DNA of 55,906 nt, taken from NCBI RefSeq assembly GCF_900169525.1, contig NZ_LT821239.1, positions 595,122 to 651,027 of the forward strand, read 5' to 3'. The notes beneath the pieces are model-generated. The model saw nothing but the letters and a program-made list of their open reading frames with translations, was not told the DNA's origin and made no database searches. Position numbers and translations under genes: made by a program. The stretch comes from Corynebacterium pacaense (lineage in GTDB: Bacteria > Actinomycetota > Actinomycetes > Mycobacteriales > Mycobacteriaceae). Each line of letters begins with the position of its first letter. The first letter of the stretch is position 1. This document shows positions 8,302 through 16,631 of the stretch, piece by piece.

Positions 8302-8946
8302 CTAGATGTCGCCGATGCCCACGAGCCCCTTCGGGGTGTTCAGGGTCAGCTCGAGGAAGGGATCGCCGTCCGCAAGCTCGATGATCGCGGTGAGATCGTC
8401 GGAGAAATCCGCGGACAGCGCCTCAAGTGCCGCGGCACCGCCGTGGATGATCAGCTTCTCGACGGATGCCAGTGGCGTCTCACCACCGGAGGGGTGGGCG
8501 GTATTCCCCCAGTCGATGGCGAAGGGTAGGGGTGAGTAGTCCACGCCCGGGGCAGAGCGGATCAGACGCCAGCTCAGCACCGCGCCGTCCGGGGTGTGGC
8601 GGTTCATTTCCCCGATCCCGTCGGGCTCAATGCCCAGTTCGCGGTATTGCACCGCCAGCTCATCGAGGGAGTCCGGCCTGATGCACCATGCCGCGACACG
8701 CGGTTCGGAGGCGCCGGTGCTCGCCAGGGCGAAGTGGTCCGAGCTGAGCTGTGCGGCCTCCGGATCCGGCGCGATCAACTCGATGTAGGAGCCAGGGGGA
8801 TCGGCCAGGGGTACCAGGGCGTTGGCCGAACCCGTCTCATGGCGCCCGCCGGGAACTGGGGTGATTCCGGTCAGTTCGCTGAAGCGGGAGACAAGTTCAT
8901 TCAGATCCGGTCCGGCAATGACGATGTGGTCAAGGTGTGAGCTCAT
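8302..8946 (-). CDS. VOC-superfamily (glyoxalase-like) protein of unknown function
   Basis: The 214-residue protein begins LDHIVIAGPDLNELVSRFSE, a typical first beta-alpha unit of the vicinal oxygen chelate fold, and continues GGRHETGSANALVPL and SYIELIAPDP, which carry the usual His and Glu metal-ligand positions. The arrangement fits a glyoxalase_3-like domain. The substrate is unknown. It is embedded in the galactan export operon between wzt and glfT1, but that does not prove a cell-wall role. The frame is open upstream to 9012 inside wzt; the ATG at 8946 begins the domain and is preferred. Confidence 0.8.
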   Translation of the reverse strand: MSSHLDHIVIAGPDLNELVSRFSELTGITPVPGGRHETGSANALVPLADPPGSYIELIAPDPEAAQLSSDHFALASTGASEPRVAAWCIRPDSLDELAVQYRELGIEPDGIGEMNRHTPDGAVLSWRLIRSAPGVDYSPLPFAIDWGNTAHPSGGETPLASVEKLIIHGGAAALEALSADFSDDLTAIIELADGDPFLELTLNTPKGLVGIGDI

Positions 8947-8968
8947 GGCCGCCCATGGTAGCCGGAAG

Positions 8969-9763
8969 CTAGTTCTCCTCTTCCTGCATGCGCTGCAGAA
9001 GTCGGCGGACATGGTCGGCGGCGCCCTTGCCCTCGTAAGCCTCCACCACGTCCGGGATCAGGCCGGCCTCGCGGATCTCACCGTGATCGACCCACAGCGC
9101 AGTATCGCAGAGCTGTGCCAGGAAGTCATTGGAGTGGGAGGCGAAGACGAGGATTCCGGAGCGTTCGACCAGGGCGGCGAGTCGGTCACGGGCCTTGGCC
9201 ATGAAGGCGGCGTCGACGGCGCCGATGCCCTCGTCGAGAAGCAGGATCTCCGGTTCGATGGAGGTGACCACCCCGAGTGCCAGGCGGATGCGCATGCCGG
9301 AGGAGTAGGTGCGAAGCGGCATCGAGAGATACTCGCCGAGCTCGGTGAAATCGGCGATCTCCTCCATCTTGGCCTTCATCTGTTTGCGGGTCTGACCGAG
9401 GAAGAGTCCGCGGATGATGATGTTCTCATAGCCCGAGATCTCCGGATCCATGCCCACGCCGAGATCAAAGACCGGCGCCACACGCCCGCGGATGTTCGCG
9501 GACCCGCGGGTGGGTTCGTAGATGCCGGACAGCAGCCGCAGGAGGGTCGATTTTCCCGCCCCGTTGTGTCCGACGAGGCCGACGCGGTCGCCTTCCCGCA
9601 GGTGCAGATTCACGTTGCGCAGTGCCTCGACCACGACGACGTTGTCCTGGTTGCGGCCGATGGCTCCGCCCGCCGCTCCGAGGAAGGCTTTCTTCATGGA
9701 CCGTGATTTGGCGTCGAAGATGGGGAAGTCGACGCAGGCGTTGTAGGTGTCTATCGATACCAT
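8969..9763 (-). CDS. wzt: Wzt-type ABC transporter ATPase for galactan export
   Basis: The 264-residue ATPase energises flipping of the lipid-linked galactan across the membrane. It has Walker A GLVGHNGAGKST, signature YSSGMRIRLAL, Walker B EILLLDEGIGAVD and the switch His in VFASHSND. The N-terminal VDFPIFDAKSRSMKK is typical of polysaccharide (Wzt/TagH-like) ATPases. There is no C-terminal carbohydrate-binding domain, as expected for the mycobacterial Rv3781 class. The gene lies 12 bp downstream of wzm and 22 bp upstream of the VOC gene in the same operon. Confidence 0.92.
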   Translation of the reverse strand: MVSIDTYNACVDFPIFDAKSRSMKKAFLGAAGGAIGRNQDNVVVVEALRNVNLHLREGDRVGLVGHNGAGKSTLLRLLSGIYEPTRGSANIRGRVAPVFDLGVGMDPEISGYENIIIRGLFLGQTRKQMKAKMEEIADFTELGEYLSMPLRTYSSGMRIRLALGVVTSIEPEILLLDEGIGAVDAAFMAKARDRLAALVERSGILVFASHSNDFLAQLCDTALWVDHGEIREAGLIPDVVEAYEGKGAADHVRRLLQRMQEEEN

Positions 9764-9775
9764 GTCAGATTCTCC

Positions 9776-10714
9776 CTAAACCCAGTAGCTGACGCGGAAA
9801 CGCCACTGTTTCATGGCCAGCAGTGCGAGGCCGAGGCCGGCGATGGTGAAACCGATGACGATCCACCAGTGATAGGCGGGCAGCGGGGTGCCGATCATCG
9901 GGGCGCGGACAACCTCGAGATAGTGGTAGAGCGGATTCAGCTCCGCCAGCCTGGCACGGCCCCCCATCTCCGCGCTGTGGTTCTGCAGGGTGGAGGTCAT
10001 CCACACGATGGGGGTGACATAGAACAGCAGCTGGGTTCCCGCTTCGAGCAGCGGGGAGATGTCGCGGTAGCGGGTGGCGATGATCCCGAAGAACATGGCC
10101 ACCCAGACACCGTTGACCACCAGTAGGAACATGCCGGGAATGATCAGCAGCACATCCCAGCCGAGCGGCCGCGGGAAGATCAGCATGAGGATCACCCAGA
10201 TGACCAGATTGTGGGCGAGGAACAGGGCCTGTTTCCACACCAGCCGGTAGACGTGGACCGACAGTGCGGAGGGCAGCTGCTTGATCAGCCCCTCGTTGTC
10301 GATGAAGATGTCCGCGCCCTCCCTGATGCATCCGGAGATGAAGTTCCACAGGATCAGGCCGACGGTGACGTGGGGGAGGAACTCTGCGAGCGGAATCTTG
10401 AACAGGACCGAATAGAGCAGTCCGAGGGCCATCGCCATCACGCCGGTGGCGATGGTGATCCACAGCGGACCGAGGACCGATCGCCGATAGCGTTGCTTGA
10501 TGTCCTGCCAGCCCAGCTGCAGCCACAGTTCATGCTGGGTGAATCCCCGGACGATGTCGTTCCAGGCGGCGCGGAAGGTGGTCGATTTCGACTCCGGCGC
10601 GGACTCCGGGGACACCGCCGTCATTCTGGCGAGGTCGGCTTTGAGGTCTTTCGAGGCTTGTTCCTGCACATTAAACACCCTAGTGCCCCAGACCTCGAGA
10701 TTGAGTATCGGCAC
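9776..10714 (-). CDS. wzm: Wzm-type ABC transporter permease for galactan export
   Basis: This membrane subunit (up to 312 residues) has an N-terminal cytoplasmic stretch and about six membrane helices of the ABC2 polysaccharide exporter type. Recognisable parts are ELWLQLGWQDIKQRYRRSVL, GPLWITIATGVMAMALGLLY and TPIVWMTSTLQNH. It pairs with Wzt encoded just downstream and corresponds to the Rv3783 class. The longest start is the GTG at 10714. A GTG at 10678 is a good alternative because a possible promoter (TTACCA, 18-bp gap, GATACT on the minus strand) would then lie just upstream. It is divergent from the aminotransferase-like gene. Confidence 0.9.
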   Translation of the reverse strand: MPILNLEVWGTRVFNVQEQASKDLKADLARMTAVSPESAPESKSTTFRAAWNDIVRGFTQHELWLQLGWQDIKQRYRRSVLGPLWITIATGVMAMALGLLYSVLFKIPLAEFLPHVTVGLILWNFISGCIREGADIFIDNEGLIKQLPSALSVHVYRLVWKQALFLAHNLVIWVILMLIFPRPLGWDVLLIIPGMFLLVVNGVWVAMFFGIIATRYRDISPLLEAGTQLLFYVTPIVWMTSTLQNHSAEMGGRARLAELNPLYHYLEVVRAPMIGTPLPAYHWWIVIGFTIAGLGLALLAMKQWRFRVSYWV

Positions 10715-10777
10715 TGGCAGAGTGCACTGGTAATGTGTGTTGCGAGTTAGTATTTCCGGTGGGAAGGAGTGTCATTC

Positions 10778-11980
10778 GTGGTATTTGACGTGGCCAGGGT
10801 CCGGGGGCTGTACACCTCTTTGGGCGATGGTTGGACGTACCTGAATGCGCACCAGATTCCCCAGGTTCCGGAGCGCGTGCTCTCCGGCGTCGCGGCGGCG
10901 TTCCGTACACATGCGCAGATGCCCTTCGATGATTACCTGCGTTCTTCCCATTCCTCGGCCTCGCAGCCGAATGCGCTCGCACAGCTGGAGGCCGCCCGGC
11001 AGGCGGTGGCGGACCTGACCGCCTCCCCGGCGGAGTGCGTGGTTCTCGGTCCCAACCGGCAGTACCTGACGGCGGTGCTGGCGGAGAAGTTGAGCACATT
11101 TGTGCGTCGTAAAGCGGGTGTGGTCCTGTCCCGCAGCGACGCGCAGTGGTTCACCCGACCCTTCACCCGACTTGACGCGACCCTGCGCTGGGCGGAACCC
11201 GACCTGGGCACGGGGCTGCTGCCGGGGTGGCAGTTCAACGAGCTTGTCGACGGCTCCACCAGACTCGTGGCACTCAACGCGGCGCACCCGCTGCTGGGCA
11301 CGGTGGCACCGGTTGCCGACATCGTTGAAACGGTGCGCGCGAAGTCGCGCGCCTGGGTGATCGTCGACGCCTCCACCTACGCCGCCTACCGTCCCCTCGA
11401 CGTGGAGGAATGGCAGGCCGACATCGTCCTGCTCGACCTGGCGGAGCTCGGTGGCCCGCAGGTTTCGGCGATGGTGTTCCGGGACACCTCCATGTTCCCG
11501 CGGCTGTCCGGTGCGATGCCGCTGGAGCTCGGCGTCGAGTCGCTGCCCAACGGGCTGCTCGGTGGTGTGCCAAACCTCATCCACCACATGTCGGTGCTGG
11601 ATGAGGAGAGCGGGAATATCCACGCCTCGATGGCGGCCCTGGCCGACTACCAGGGGACGGTTACCGAGCATCTGATTGATTCCCTCAAGGGGCTGCCCGC
11701 GGTGCACATCATCGGTGTGTCCGGGGATGCCGCGGGGGAGTACGCGGCGGCCCTGGACAGGGTGCCGCGCCTCAGCTTCGCGGTACGCGGTGTGCCCGCG
11801 GAGATGGTCCACCGCAGACTCATGGACAACCACCTGGTGACCACGGTCAGCCCTCAGGACCCTCTGCTCAGTGCGATGGGGGCCACGGAGGCCGGTGGCT
11901 CCATCACCATCGGTCTCGGCCCCTTCAGCACCACCTATGAGGTGGACCAGCTCACCCGCGTGCTCGCCTCACTCGCCTAG
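10778..11980 (+). CDS. Class V aminotransferase / cysteine desulfurase-like protein, probable pseudoenzyme
   Basis: This 400-residue protein has the overall pattern of the SufS/NifS fold: a small N-terminal arm with YLNAHQIPQVPERVLSGVAA, the phosphate-loop-like VVLGPNRQYLTAV, the Asp of VIVDASTYAAYRPLDVEEW (about residue 197) and a C-terminal domain. By eye the lysine that binds PLP is missing. Where SufS has HKLYGPTGIG, this protein has AELGGPQVSA, putting Glu (about residue 223) in the Lys position, and there is no Cys in the usual catalytic loop. It may have lost PLP chemistry. The Rv3777-Rv3778c neighbours beside the mycobacterial galactan export genes show the same gene pairing. The GTG at 10778 follows GGGAAGGAG by 8 nt; the frame also has a GTG at 10769 inside that site. 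Confidence 0.8.
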   Translation: MVFDVARVRGLYTSLGDGWTYLNAHQIPQVPERVLSGVAAAFRTHAQMPFDDYLRSSHSSASQPNALAQLEAARQAVADLTASPAECVVLGPNRQYLTAVLAEKLSTFVRRKAGVVLSRSDAQWFTRPFTRLDATLRWAEPDLGTGLLPGWQFNELVDGSTRLVALNAAHPLLGTVAPVADIVETVRAKSRAWVIVDASTYAAYRPLDVEEWQADIVLLDLAELGGPQVSAMVFRDTSMFPRLSGAMPLELGVESLPNGLLGGVPNLIHHMSVLDEESGNIHASMAALADYQGTVTEHLIDSLKGLPAVHIIGVSGDAAGEYAAALDRVPRLSFAVRGVPAEMVHRRLMDNHLVTTVSPQDPLLSAMGATEAGGSITIGLGPFSTTYEVDQLTRVLASLA

Positions 11981-12922
11981 GACCTCGAGCACGATCTTGC
12001 CGGTGACCGTGCCCTCCTCGAGGGCCCGAAGCGCACCGCCCGCGTCCCGCAACGGCAGTGTGCGGTCGATCTGTGTCCTGATCTGCGAGTTCTCCAGCAG
12101 GGGCCAGATGTTGTCCACGGTGGAGGCCACGATCCGGGCCTTGTCCGCGACATCGCGACCCCGCAGCGCCGTCGCGGAGATGGTGCCGCGCTTGGCCAGC
12201 AGCAGGCCGAGGTTGAGCTCGCCCTTCACCCCTCCCTGCAGCCCGATGGTGACCATGTGGCCGTCCGGGGCCAGCGCCTTGACGTTCTGGGGCAGGTACT
12301 TCGCGCCGATGATGTCCAGGATCACGTCGGCTCTGTTCCTGAGAACCTCCGCGAAATCCTCCTTCCTGTAGTTGATCAGGATATCCGCGCCGAGCTGCCT
12401 GCAGGTCTCCAGCTTCTCCGCCGATCCCGCGGTCACCGCCACCGTCGCGCCGAGGGACTTGCCCATCTGAATGGCGAAGGTACCGATGCCCCCGGCACCA
12501 CCGTGAACAAGAAAGGTGTCGCCCTTTTCCAGGCCGGCGAGCATCCCGATATTCGACCACACCGTGCACGCGACCTCCACAATGGAGGCCGCCTCGATGA
12601 AGGAGAATCCCTCCGGGATGGGGAGGAGCTGGCCCTCGGGAACCGCAACGTACTCAGCGTAGCCGCCGCCGGTGAGCAGACAGGCGACCCTCTCGCCCCT
12701 GCTGCGGCCGGTGTCACCCGGATCCTCGATCACTCCGGCGCACTCGAGGCCGAGGATGGGGGATGCACCGGCAGGGACGGGGTAGTGGCCCTTGGACTGG
12801 AGGAGATCCGCGCGATTGACACCCGCCGCGTGCACCTTCACCAGCACCTCCCCGGAGGAAATCTCCGGGGCGGCGACTTCTTCGACTACGAGCTTGTCTT
12901 CATGCTGAACTATTGCCTTCAT
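11969..12922 (-). CDS. NADPH:quinone oxidoreductase, zinc-independent MDR family
   Basis: This 317-residue protein is a medium-chain reductase of the quinone oxidoreductase group. The N-terminal GroES-like domain starts MKAIVQHEDKLVVEE and includes VHAAGVNRADLLQSKGHYP, with no structural zinc cysteine cluster. The Rossmann part has the nucleotide motif VHGGAGGIGTFAIQMGKSLGA, and NYRKEDF follows. It probably reduces quinones or small carbonyls with NADPH. Its 3' end overlaps the convergent aminotransferase-like gene by 12 bp. The frame extends to 13048, but the ATG at 12922 gives the family N-terminus. Confidence 0.9.
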   Translation of the reverse strand: MKAIVQHEDKLVVEEVAAPEISSGEVLVKVHAAGVNRADLLQSKGHYPVPAGASPILGLECAGVIEDPGDTGRSRGERVACLLTGGGYAEYVAVPEGQLLPIPEGFSFIEAASIVEVACTVWSNIGMLAGLEKGDTFLVHGGAGGIGTFAIQMGKSLGATVAVTAGSAEKLETCRQLGADILINYRKEDFAEVLRNRADVILDIIGAKYLPQNVKALAPDGHMVTIGLQGGVKGELNLGLLLAKRGTISATALRGRDVADKARIVASTVDNIWPLLENSQIRTQIDRTLPLRDAGGALRALEEGTVTGKIVLEVLGE

Positions 12923-13323
12923 GGCTATCAAGGGTAGGCGGGGTTTCCAGGCCCTGTGCAGAAAGCCGCAATGATGAAAGGGGCCGGGGGTGGCGCCGCG
13001 GGCACAAGTGGACGCTGGATCGACCCGTGATTCCTCTGGCCAGCGCATCAGTCCCGAAGTTCAACGCGAAACCGGCAATGAAGGCAGGTGCTGCGGCGAA
13101 AAGATCGGTCCCGGGACATGTCGATCACATGCGGTCTATGAGCCTCGCTTCAAGGGGTATAGGGCCCCAGCTCAACCGCATCAGCCAGGTGTCGGCGAGC
13201 GCCCTTGCGAGGATGGTACGTGGAAGTCCATCCAGCGTGTGGGAGTTCCGCCCTTTATATACCAATAGACAATGAGCATCACAGAGATCACTTTCGTGCT
13301 TGGCAGAGCTGGGAGGAATCTCC
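12923..13323. other. Non-coding stretch, nothing firm seen
   Basis: About 400 bp lie between the start of the quinone reductase and the stop of the next minus-strand gene. Short open frames here have no family resemblance or ribosome binding site. An AT-rich patch (TTTATATACC, about 13253-13262) is the only notable local feature. Confidence 0.5.
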
Positions 13324-13839
13324 CTATTCGTTTGTTTCCGTGGCAGAGTGGGCAGCGTGGCGGACAAGCGCAAGAATGGTGGCAACGATCAGTGCCGTTG
13401 GTGTGGCGCCGAGAATATATAGGAAAACTCCCAGCCCAGCGAAGTCGTCTGGGTTACCGTGCATTTCCCACGTCCCCGCGACCAAGGCGAACCCGAAAAC
13501 GAAGCCCAGAGCAGCCACGAAAGGACCAGTGCCCCGCCATTTCGACCAAGATCCCAGCGAGACGGATGCAAGCACAGACATGAGGAGGCATCCGAGAATC
13601 TGCAGGGTGTGTATGGAGGTCGGTGCTTCACCAACGAGGTACATCCAACCGAGCCAAATCCCCCACGTTGCGGCACCCGAAAAAATAGCACCCAGGAAGG
13701 TGGCGAGCAGCCCAATGCCTCGCGCTGGTGGCTTTTCCGAAGGCGCAAGGTAGTGGACGAACAGGGTGATTAAGAAGGGGACGGCGAGAGCCATGGCACA
13801 GAACCGGAGGGTCAAACCGAGTGCCGATCCGAAACTCAT
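13324..13839 (-). CDS. Small membrane protein of unknown function
   Basis: The predicted protein has 171 residues and about five hydrophobic segments: FCAMALAVPFLITLFVHYLA, ATFLGAIFSGAATWGIWLGW, LQILGCLLMSVLASVSL, FVAALGFVFGFALVAG and VFLYILGATPTALIVATILA. It would be an integral membrane protein with short loops. I do not recognise a family. The ATG at 13839 follows GTGAAGGAA by a few bases, so I prefer it to the GTG at 13854, which lies inside that site. It stands alone, divergent from the tRNA-Ser gene. Confidence 0.68.
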   Translation of the reverse strand: MSFGSALGLTLRFCAMALAVPFLITLFVHYLAPSEKPPARGIGLLATFLGAIFSGAATWGIWLGWMYLVGEAPTSIHTLQILGCLLMSVLASVSLGSWSKWRGTGPFVAALGFVFGFALVAGTWEMHGNPDDFAGLGVFLYILGATPTALIVATILALVRHAAHSATETNE

Positions 13840-13891
13840 GTTGTGTTCCTTCACTTACACCCTGTGGTTTTTGCAGCGTGGCGTGGTCGGG

Positions 13892-13897
13892 TAAGAT
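13892..13897 (+). promoter_or_regulatory. Putative -10 element of tRNA-Ser(UGA)
   Basis: TAAGAT lies 35 bp before the tRNA, with a T-rich TTTTGC about 17 bp upstream as a weak -35. It is the only promoter-like sequence between the membrane protein gene and the tRNA. Confidence 0.4.
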
Positions 13898-13932
13898 GAT
13901 CGCTTGTCGTTGTTCATTATGCATGGCGGCAG

Positions 13933-14020
13933 GGAGACGTGACAGAGCGGCCGAATGTACTGGTCTTGAAAACCAGCGATGGGAAACCATCCGAGGGTTC
14001 AAATCCCTCCGTCTCCGCCA
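13933..14020 (+). tRNA. tRNA-Ser (anticodon UGA)
   Basis: A class II tRNA of 88 nt. The acceptor stem GGAGACG pairs with CGTCTCC and is followed by G and an encoded CCA. The anticodon stem-loop is CTGGT-CTTGAAA-ACCAG with anticodon TGA, a long variable arm (GATGGGAAACCATC) follows, and the T loop is GTTCAAATC. All features match serine tRNAs. Confidence 0.97.
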
Positions 14021-14033
14021 AACTTTGTATTAT

Positions 14034-14175
14034 CCGGTGTGGCCGTGGGTATCCAGTTTCGGCTCCCGGTGGCCCGGTGTGGGGGGTTAGTTGGTCGGAA
14101 ACGGCCGGTGTGGCCGTGGGTATCCAGTTTCGGCTCCCGGTGGCCCGGTGTGGGGGGTTAGTTGGTCGGAAACGG
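14034..14175. repeat. Perfect tandem duplication of a 71-bp unit
   Basis: Two adjacent 71-bp copies (14034-14104 and 14105-14175) appear identical base for base, beginning CCGGTGTGGCCGTGGGTATC. They lie between tRNA-Ser and the AbiEi-like gene, and the first bases of a third copy follow. Perfect identity suggests a recent duplication by slippage. Confidence 0.93.
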
Positions 14176-14213
14176 CCGGGAACCTCAGTCGGCTCTACGA
14201 TGTCATACATGAC

Positions 14214-15128
14214 ATGGAGAAAACGGTGTGGACCCGCCACGAGCTGCTCGCCGCCGGAAAGTCATCGGCCTCAATCACACGGGCGGTTCGCGCGGAAAAG
14301 ATCCGCAGGCTGTGCAGAGGCATCTACGCACTCAGGGATCCTGATCCCCTCGAAGTGCTGAAGGCAGTCACCGCAGCCAGACCGGAGGCTGTGGTCGATG
14401 GCGCCACCGCGATCGCACTCCACCAGTACACTACCCCGAATTTACCCATCTGCCTGCGGGTTTCCAGTGTGGTACACGGTACCGGCACCCCCGCCATCCT
14501 CCACCTCCGCCGCTCCCGGAGGTCGGCGCAGTGTGAAATCGAGGGGTACCGCGTGGTGTTGCTTGCGGATGCAATCGGCACCTGCCTGGAGGAGGGGTCC
14601 GTGCCTGAATCGCGGTTGCGCCTGGTCGCCGAGAAGGAGTTCGGCTCCTACCGTGGCAACCTGCGTCTCGACGGTGAGCTCGCCGCGCTGGCCACCTCGT
14701 CGAAATCACGGTTGGCGGAATTCCTGCAGAACTGCTCCACCGGTACCGACAGCGCTCTGGAGAGGGCCTTCGTGGACAAGTTGCGTCGGCATGGTTTTGT
14801 CACCACCCAGAACTTTAAGGTGGGTGGCTATAAATGGGATGTGTGCCTTCGTGAACTAGGGGTGCTCATTGATGTGGACAGCCGTCGGTTTCACGCCGGC
14901 GAGCACAACGCCGCCTTCGTCCTCGACCGCTGGAAAACCAATCATGCGCAGGTGGCGGGGTGGACGGCGCTGCGCGTCTCCGGCGATTGCATCCAATTCC
15001 ACGCGGTGGAGGTCCTGGGTTTGCTCGAGAAGATCCGAGAGTTCCGCGGGAGAAATCCCACGGCCCGGCTCGCCGGTATCGTGGAGTCGCCCGTGTGGGA
15101 ATGGCATATGGAGATCAGGCCCCTGTAG
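14214..15128 (+). CDS. AbiEi-antitoxin-like HTH plus DUF559/Vsr-like endonuclease-fold protein
   Basis: The 304-residue protein starts with a winged helix of the AbiEi N-terminal type (about residues 3-50, TRHELLAAGKSSASITRAVR then RRLCRGIYAL). The centre resembles the corresponding antitoxin region. The C-terminal 80 residues match the DUF559/very-short-patch-repair fold: ELGVLIDVDSRRFHAGEHNA, then a positive helix, then WTALRVSGDCIQFH. The first acidic position of that fold (usually Glu in IEVDG) is Ile-Asp here. Such proteins are common solitary genes in Actinobacteria; no toxin gene is adjacent. The frame extends into the upstream tandem repeat, but the ATG at 14214 begins the domain. Its 3' end overlaps moeB by 14 bp. 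Confidence 0.75.
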   Translation: MEKTVWTRHELLAAGKSSASITRAVRAEKIRRLCRGIYALRDPDPLEVLKAVTAARPEAVVDGATAIALHQYTTPNLPICLRVSSVVHGTGTPAILHLRRSRRSAQCEIEGYRVVLLADAIGTCLEEGSVPESRLRLVAEKEFGSYRGNLRLDGELAALATSSKSRLAEFLQNCSTGTDSALERAFVDKLRRHGFVTTQNFKVGGYKWDVCLRELGVLIDVDSRRFHAGEHNAAFVLDRWKTNHAQVAGWTALRVSGDCIQFHAVEVLGLLEKIREFRGRNPTARLAGIVESPVWEWHMEIRPL

Positions 15129-16176
15129 CGTCCAGCCATCCCTCGATTCCACCGTCGAGGCTGCTCATGGAGCTGAAACCGGCCGCATGCAGAATCGCCA
15201 CCGCCTGGGCTGAGCGCACACCGGAGGCGCAGTAGAACACAACCTCCGAGCCTGTCTCCACTTCGGTGGGGATCTCGCCCGCCCGAATGGCGGACAGCGG
15301 AACATTCACGGCGCCCGGGATCGAGTAGGCGTTGAACTCGGTTGCCTCGCGGACGTCGATAAGCGCGGTGCCCGGTGGTGGGGAGGGCACGCGGGGGACG
15401 TCGAGAAGCTCCGTTGAGGAGCTGGAGGCGCCGACATGCGCCAGGACCCGGGGCACCGTCCGCGGATCGGCGCGCACCGGGATGTACTCCCATGTGCCCT
15501 CCAGTGAGCAGTAGTAGCCGAGCGTGCCCAGCAGCGGCGTGCCGATGCCCGTGATCAGCTTCACGGCCTCCACCGCCATGGCCGAGCCCACCACTCCGAC
15601 GACGGGACCGAGGACACCGGACTGCGAGCAGGAGGGGACCGATCCGGGTGGGGGAGGAGCGGGGAAGAGGTCCTCGTAGATGGGGCCGTGACCGGCCCAG
15701 AAGACGCTGAGCTGGGCATCGAAACCAAGGATCGAGGCCCAGATGTGGGGGATGCCCAGGCTGGCTGCGGCCCGGGATGCGATGTGGCGGGTTTCGAAAT
15801 TGTCGGAGCCGTCCAGGACCATGTCATGGCCCGTGAGCAGTTCCCCGGCATTTTCCCAGCTCAGGCGTTCTCGGACCACCGTCACGCTTATGGAAGGATT
15901 CAGCTCCAACATCGCCTCGCGTGCGGAGTCGGTCTTGGGCCGCCCGACGCCCGCGGTGGTGTGGATGATCTGGCGGTGCAGATTGGACAGGTCGACCTCG
16001 TCCGCGTCGATGATCAGCACCCGCCCGACTCCGGCACCGGCGAGGTAGAGGAGGGCGGGTGAGCCCAGTCCGCCGGCGCCGATGACGGCGACGCGGGCGT
16101 CAAGAAGCTTTTGCTGCCTGTCCTGCCCCAGCAGGGTGACCTGTCTGCGGTAGCGGGCGATCTCGGAGCGCCTCAC
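15115..16176 (-). CDS. moeB: MoaD-adenylating enzyme MoeB with C-terminal rhodanese domain (MoeZ type)
   Basis: This 353-residue E1-like enzyme adenylates the MoaD C-terminus and could then transfer sulfur to it. The ThiF domain carries VAVIGAGGLGSPALLYLAGA (ATP site), IIDADEVDLSNLHRQIIH and the GVLGPVVGVVGSAMAVEAVK segment. A rhodanese domain at about residues 255-350 keeps the loop Cys in VFYCASGVRS, so one protein can both activate and sulfurate. The zinc-binding CxxC pairs of E. coli MoeB are absent, as in actinobacterial MoeZ. GTG at 16176 overlaps the moaE stop as GTGA; the open frame further upstream lies inside moaE. It is the last gene of the Moco operon. Confidence 0.93.
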   Translation of the reverse strand: MRRSEIARYRRQVTLLGQDRQQKLLDARVAVIGAGGLGSPALLYLAGAGVGRVLIIDADEVDLSNLHRQIIHTTAGVGRPKTDSAREAMLELNPSISVTVVRERLSWENAGELLTGHDMVLDGSDNFETRHIASRAAASLGIPHIWASILGFDAQLSVFWAGHGPIYEDLFPAPPPPGSVPSCSQSGVLGPVVGVVGSAMAVEAVKLITGIGTPLLGTLGYYCSLEGTWEYIPVRADPRTVPRVLAHVGASSSSTELLDVPRVPSPPPGTALIDVREATEFNAYSIPGAVNVPLSAIRAGEIPTEVETGSEVVFYCASGVRSAQAVAILHAAGFSSMSSLDGGIEGWLDATGA

Positions 16177-16631
16177 AGCCCCACCCACTCCGTGGAACCG
16201 TCGCTGAGCTGCTGTTCCTTCCAGATCGGGACACCGGCCTTGACTGCGTCGACGAGTGCGGAGCAGGCCGCGAAGGCTTCCCTTCGGTGCGCGGCCGCCG
16301 CCACGACAAGGAAGGCGACATCGCCGACGCGCAGGGCTCCGGTGCGGTGCGCCGTCCACAGGCGGACGTGGGGGTGCCCGGCGGCCACCTCCAGTCCGAC
16401 GTCGATGATCACCTGCTTCGCGGAGGGGTGGGCGGTGTAGGTCAGCAGGGACACGTGGTGTCCGCCGTCGTGGTCGCGCACCACGCCCTCGAAGGTGATC
16501 ACCGCACCCATCGCGGCGGTGGCGGTGGCGGACCTGGCGTCGGGAAGCAGCTCCTCCAGCGGGCCTTCGCTGATGAGCGCATCGATGAGATGGCCGCCGT
16601 GGTTCCCGTCGCGGGCCGGATCAGTGGTCAT
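16173..16631 (-). CDS. moaE: Molybdopterin synthase catalytic subunit MoaE
   Basis: The 152-residue protein is the large subunit of molybdopterin synthase, which uses thiocarboxylated MoaD to insert two sulfurs into cyclic pyranopterin monophosphate. Family signatures are GAVITFEGVVRDHDGG, VRLWTAHRTGALRVGD, the AHRREAFAAC segment and the catalytic VPIWKEQQLSDGSTEWVG with its Lys. It overlaps the upstream moaB/mog gene by 11 bp and moeB by 4 bp, indicating translational coupling. Its partner MoaD is encoded divergently at the other end of the cluster. Confidence 0.95.
   Translation of the reverse strand: MTTDPARDGNHGGHLIDALISEGPLEELLPDARSATATAAMGAVITFEGVVRDHDGGHHVSLLTYTAHPSAKQVIIDVGLEVAAGHPHVRLWTAHRTGALRVGDVAFLVVAAAAHRREAFAACSALVDAVKAGVPIWKEQQLSDGSTEWVGL

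Noticed and set aside
14034..14175. CRISPR array at the direct repeats
   Set aside because: Only two directly adjacent copies, no spacers, and no cas genes anywhere in the window.
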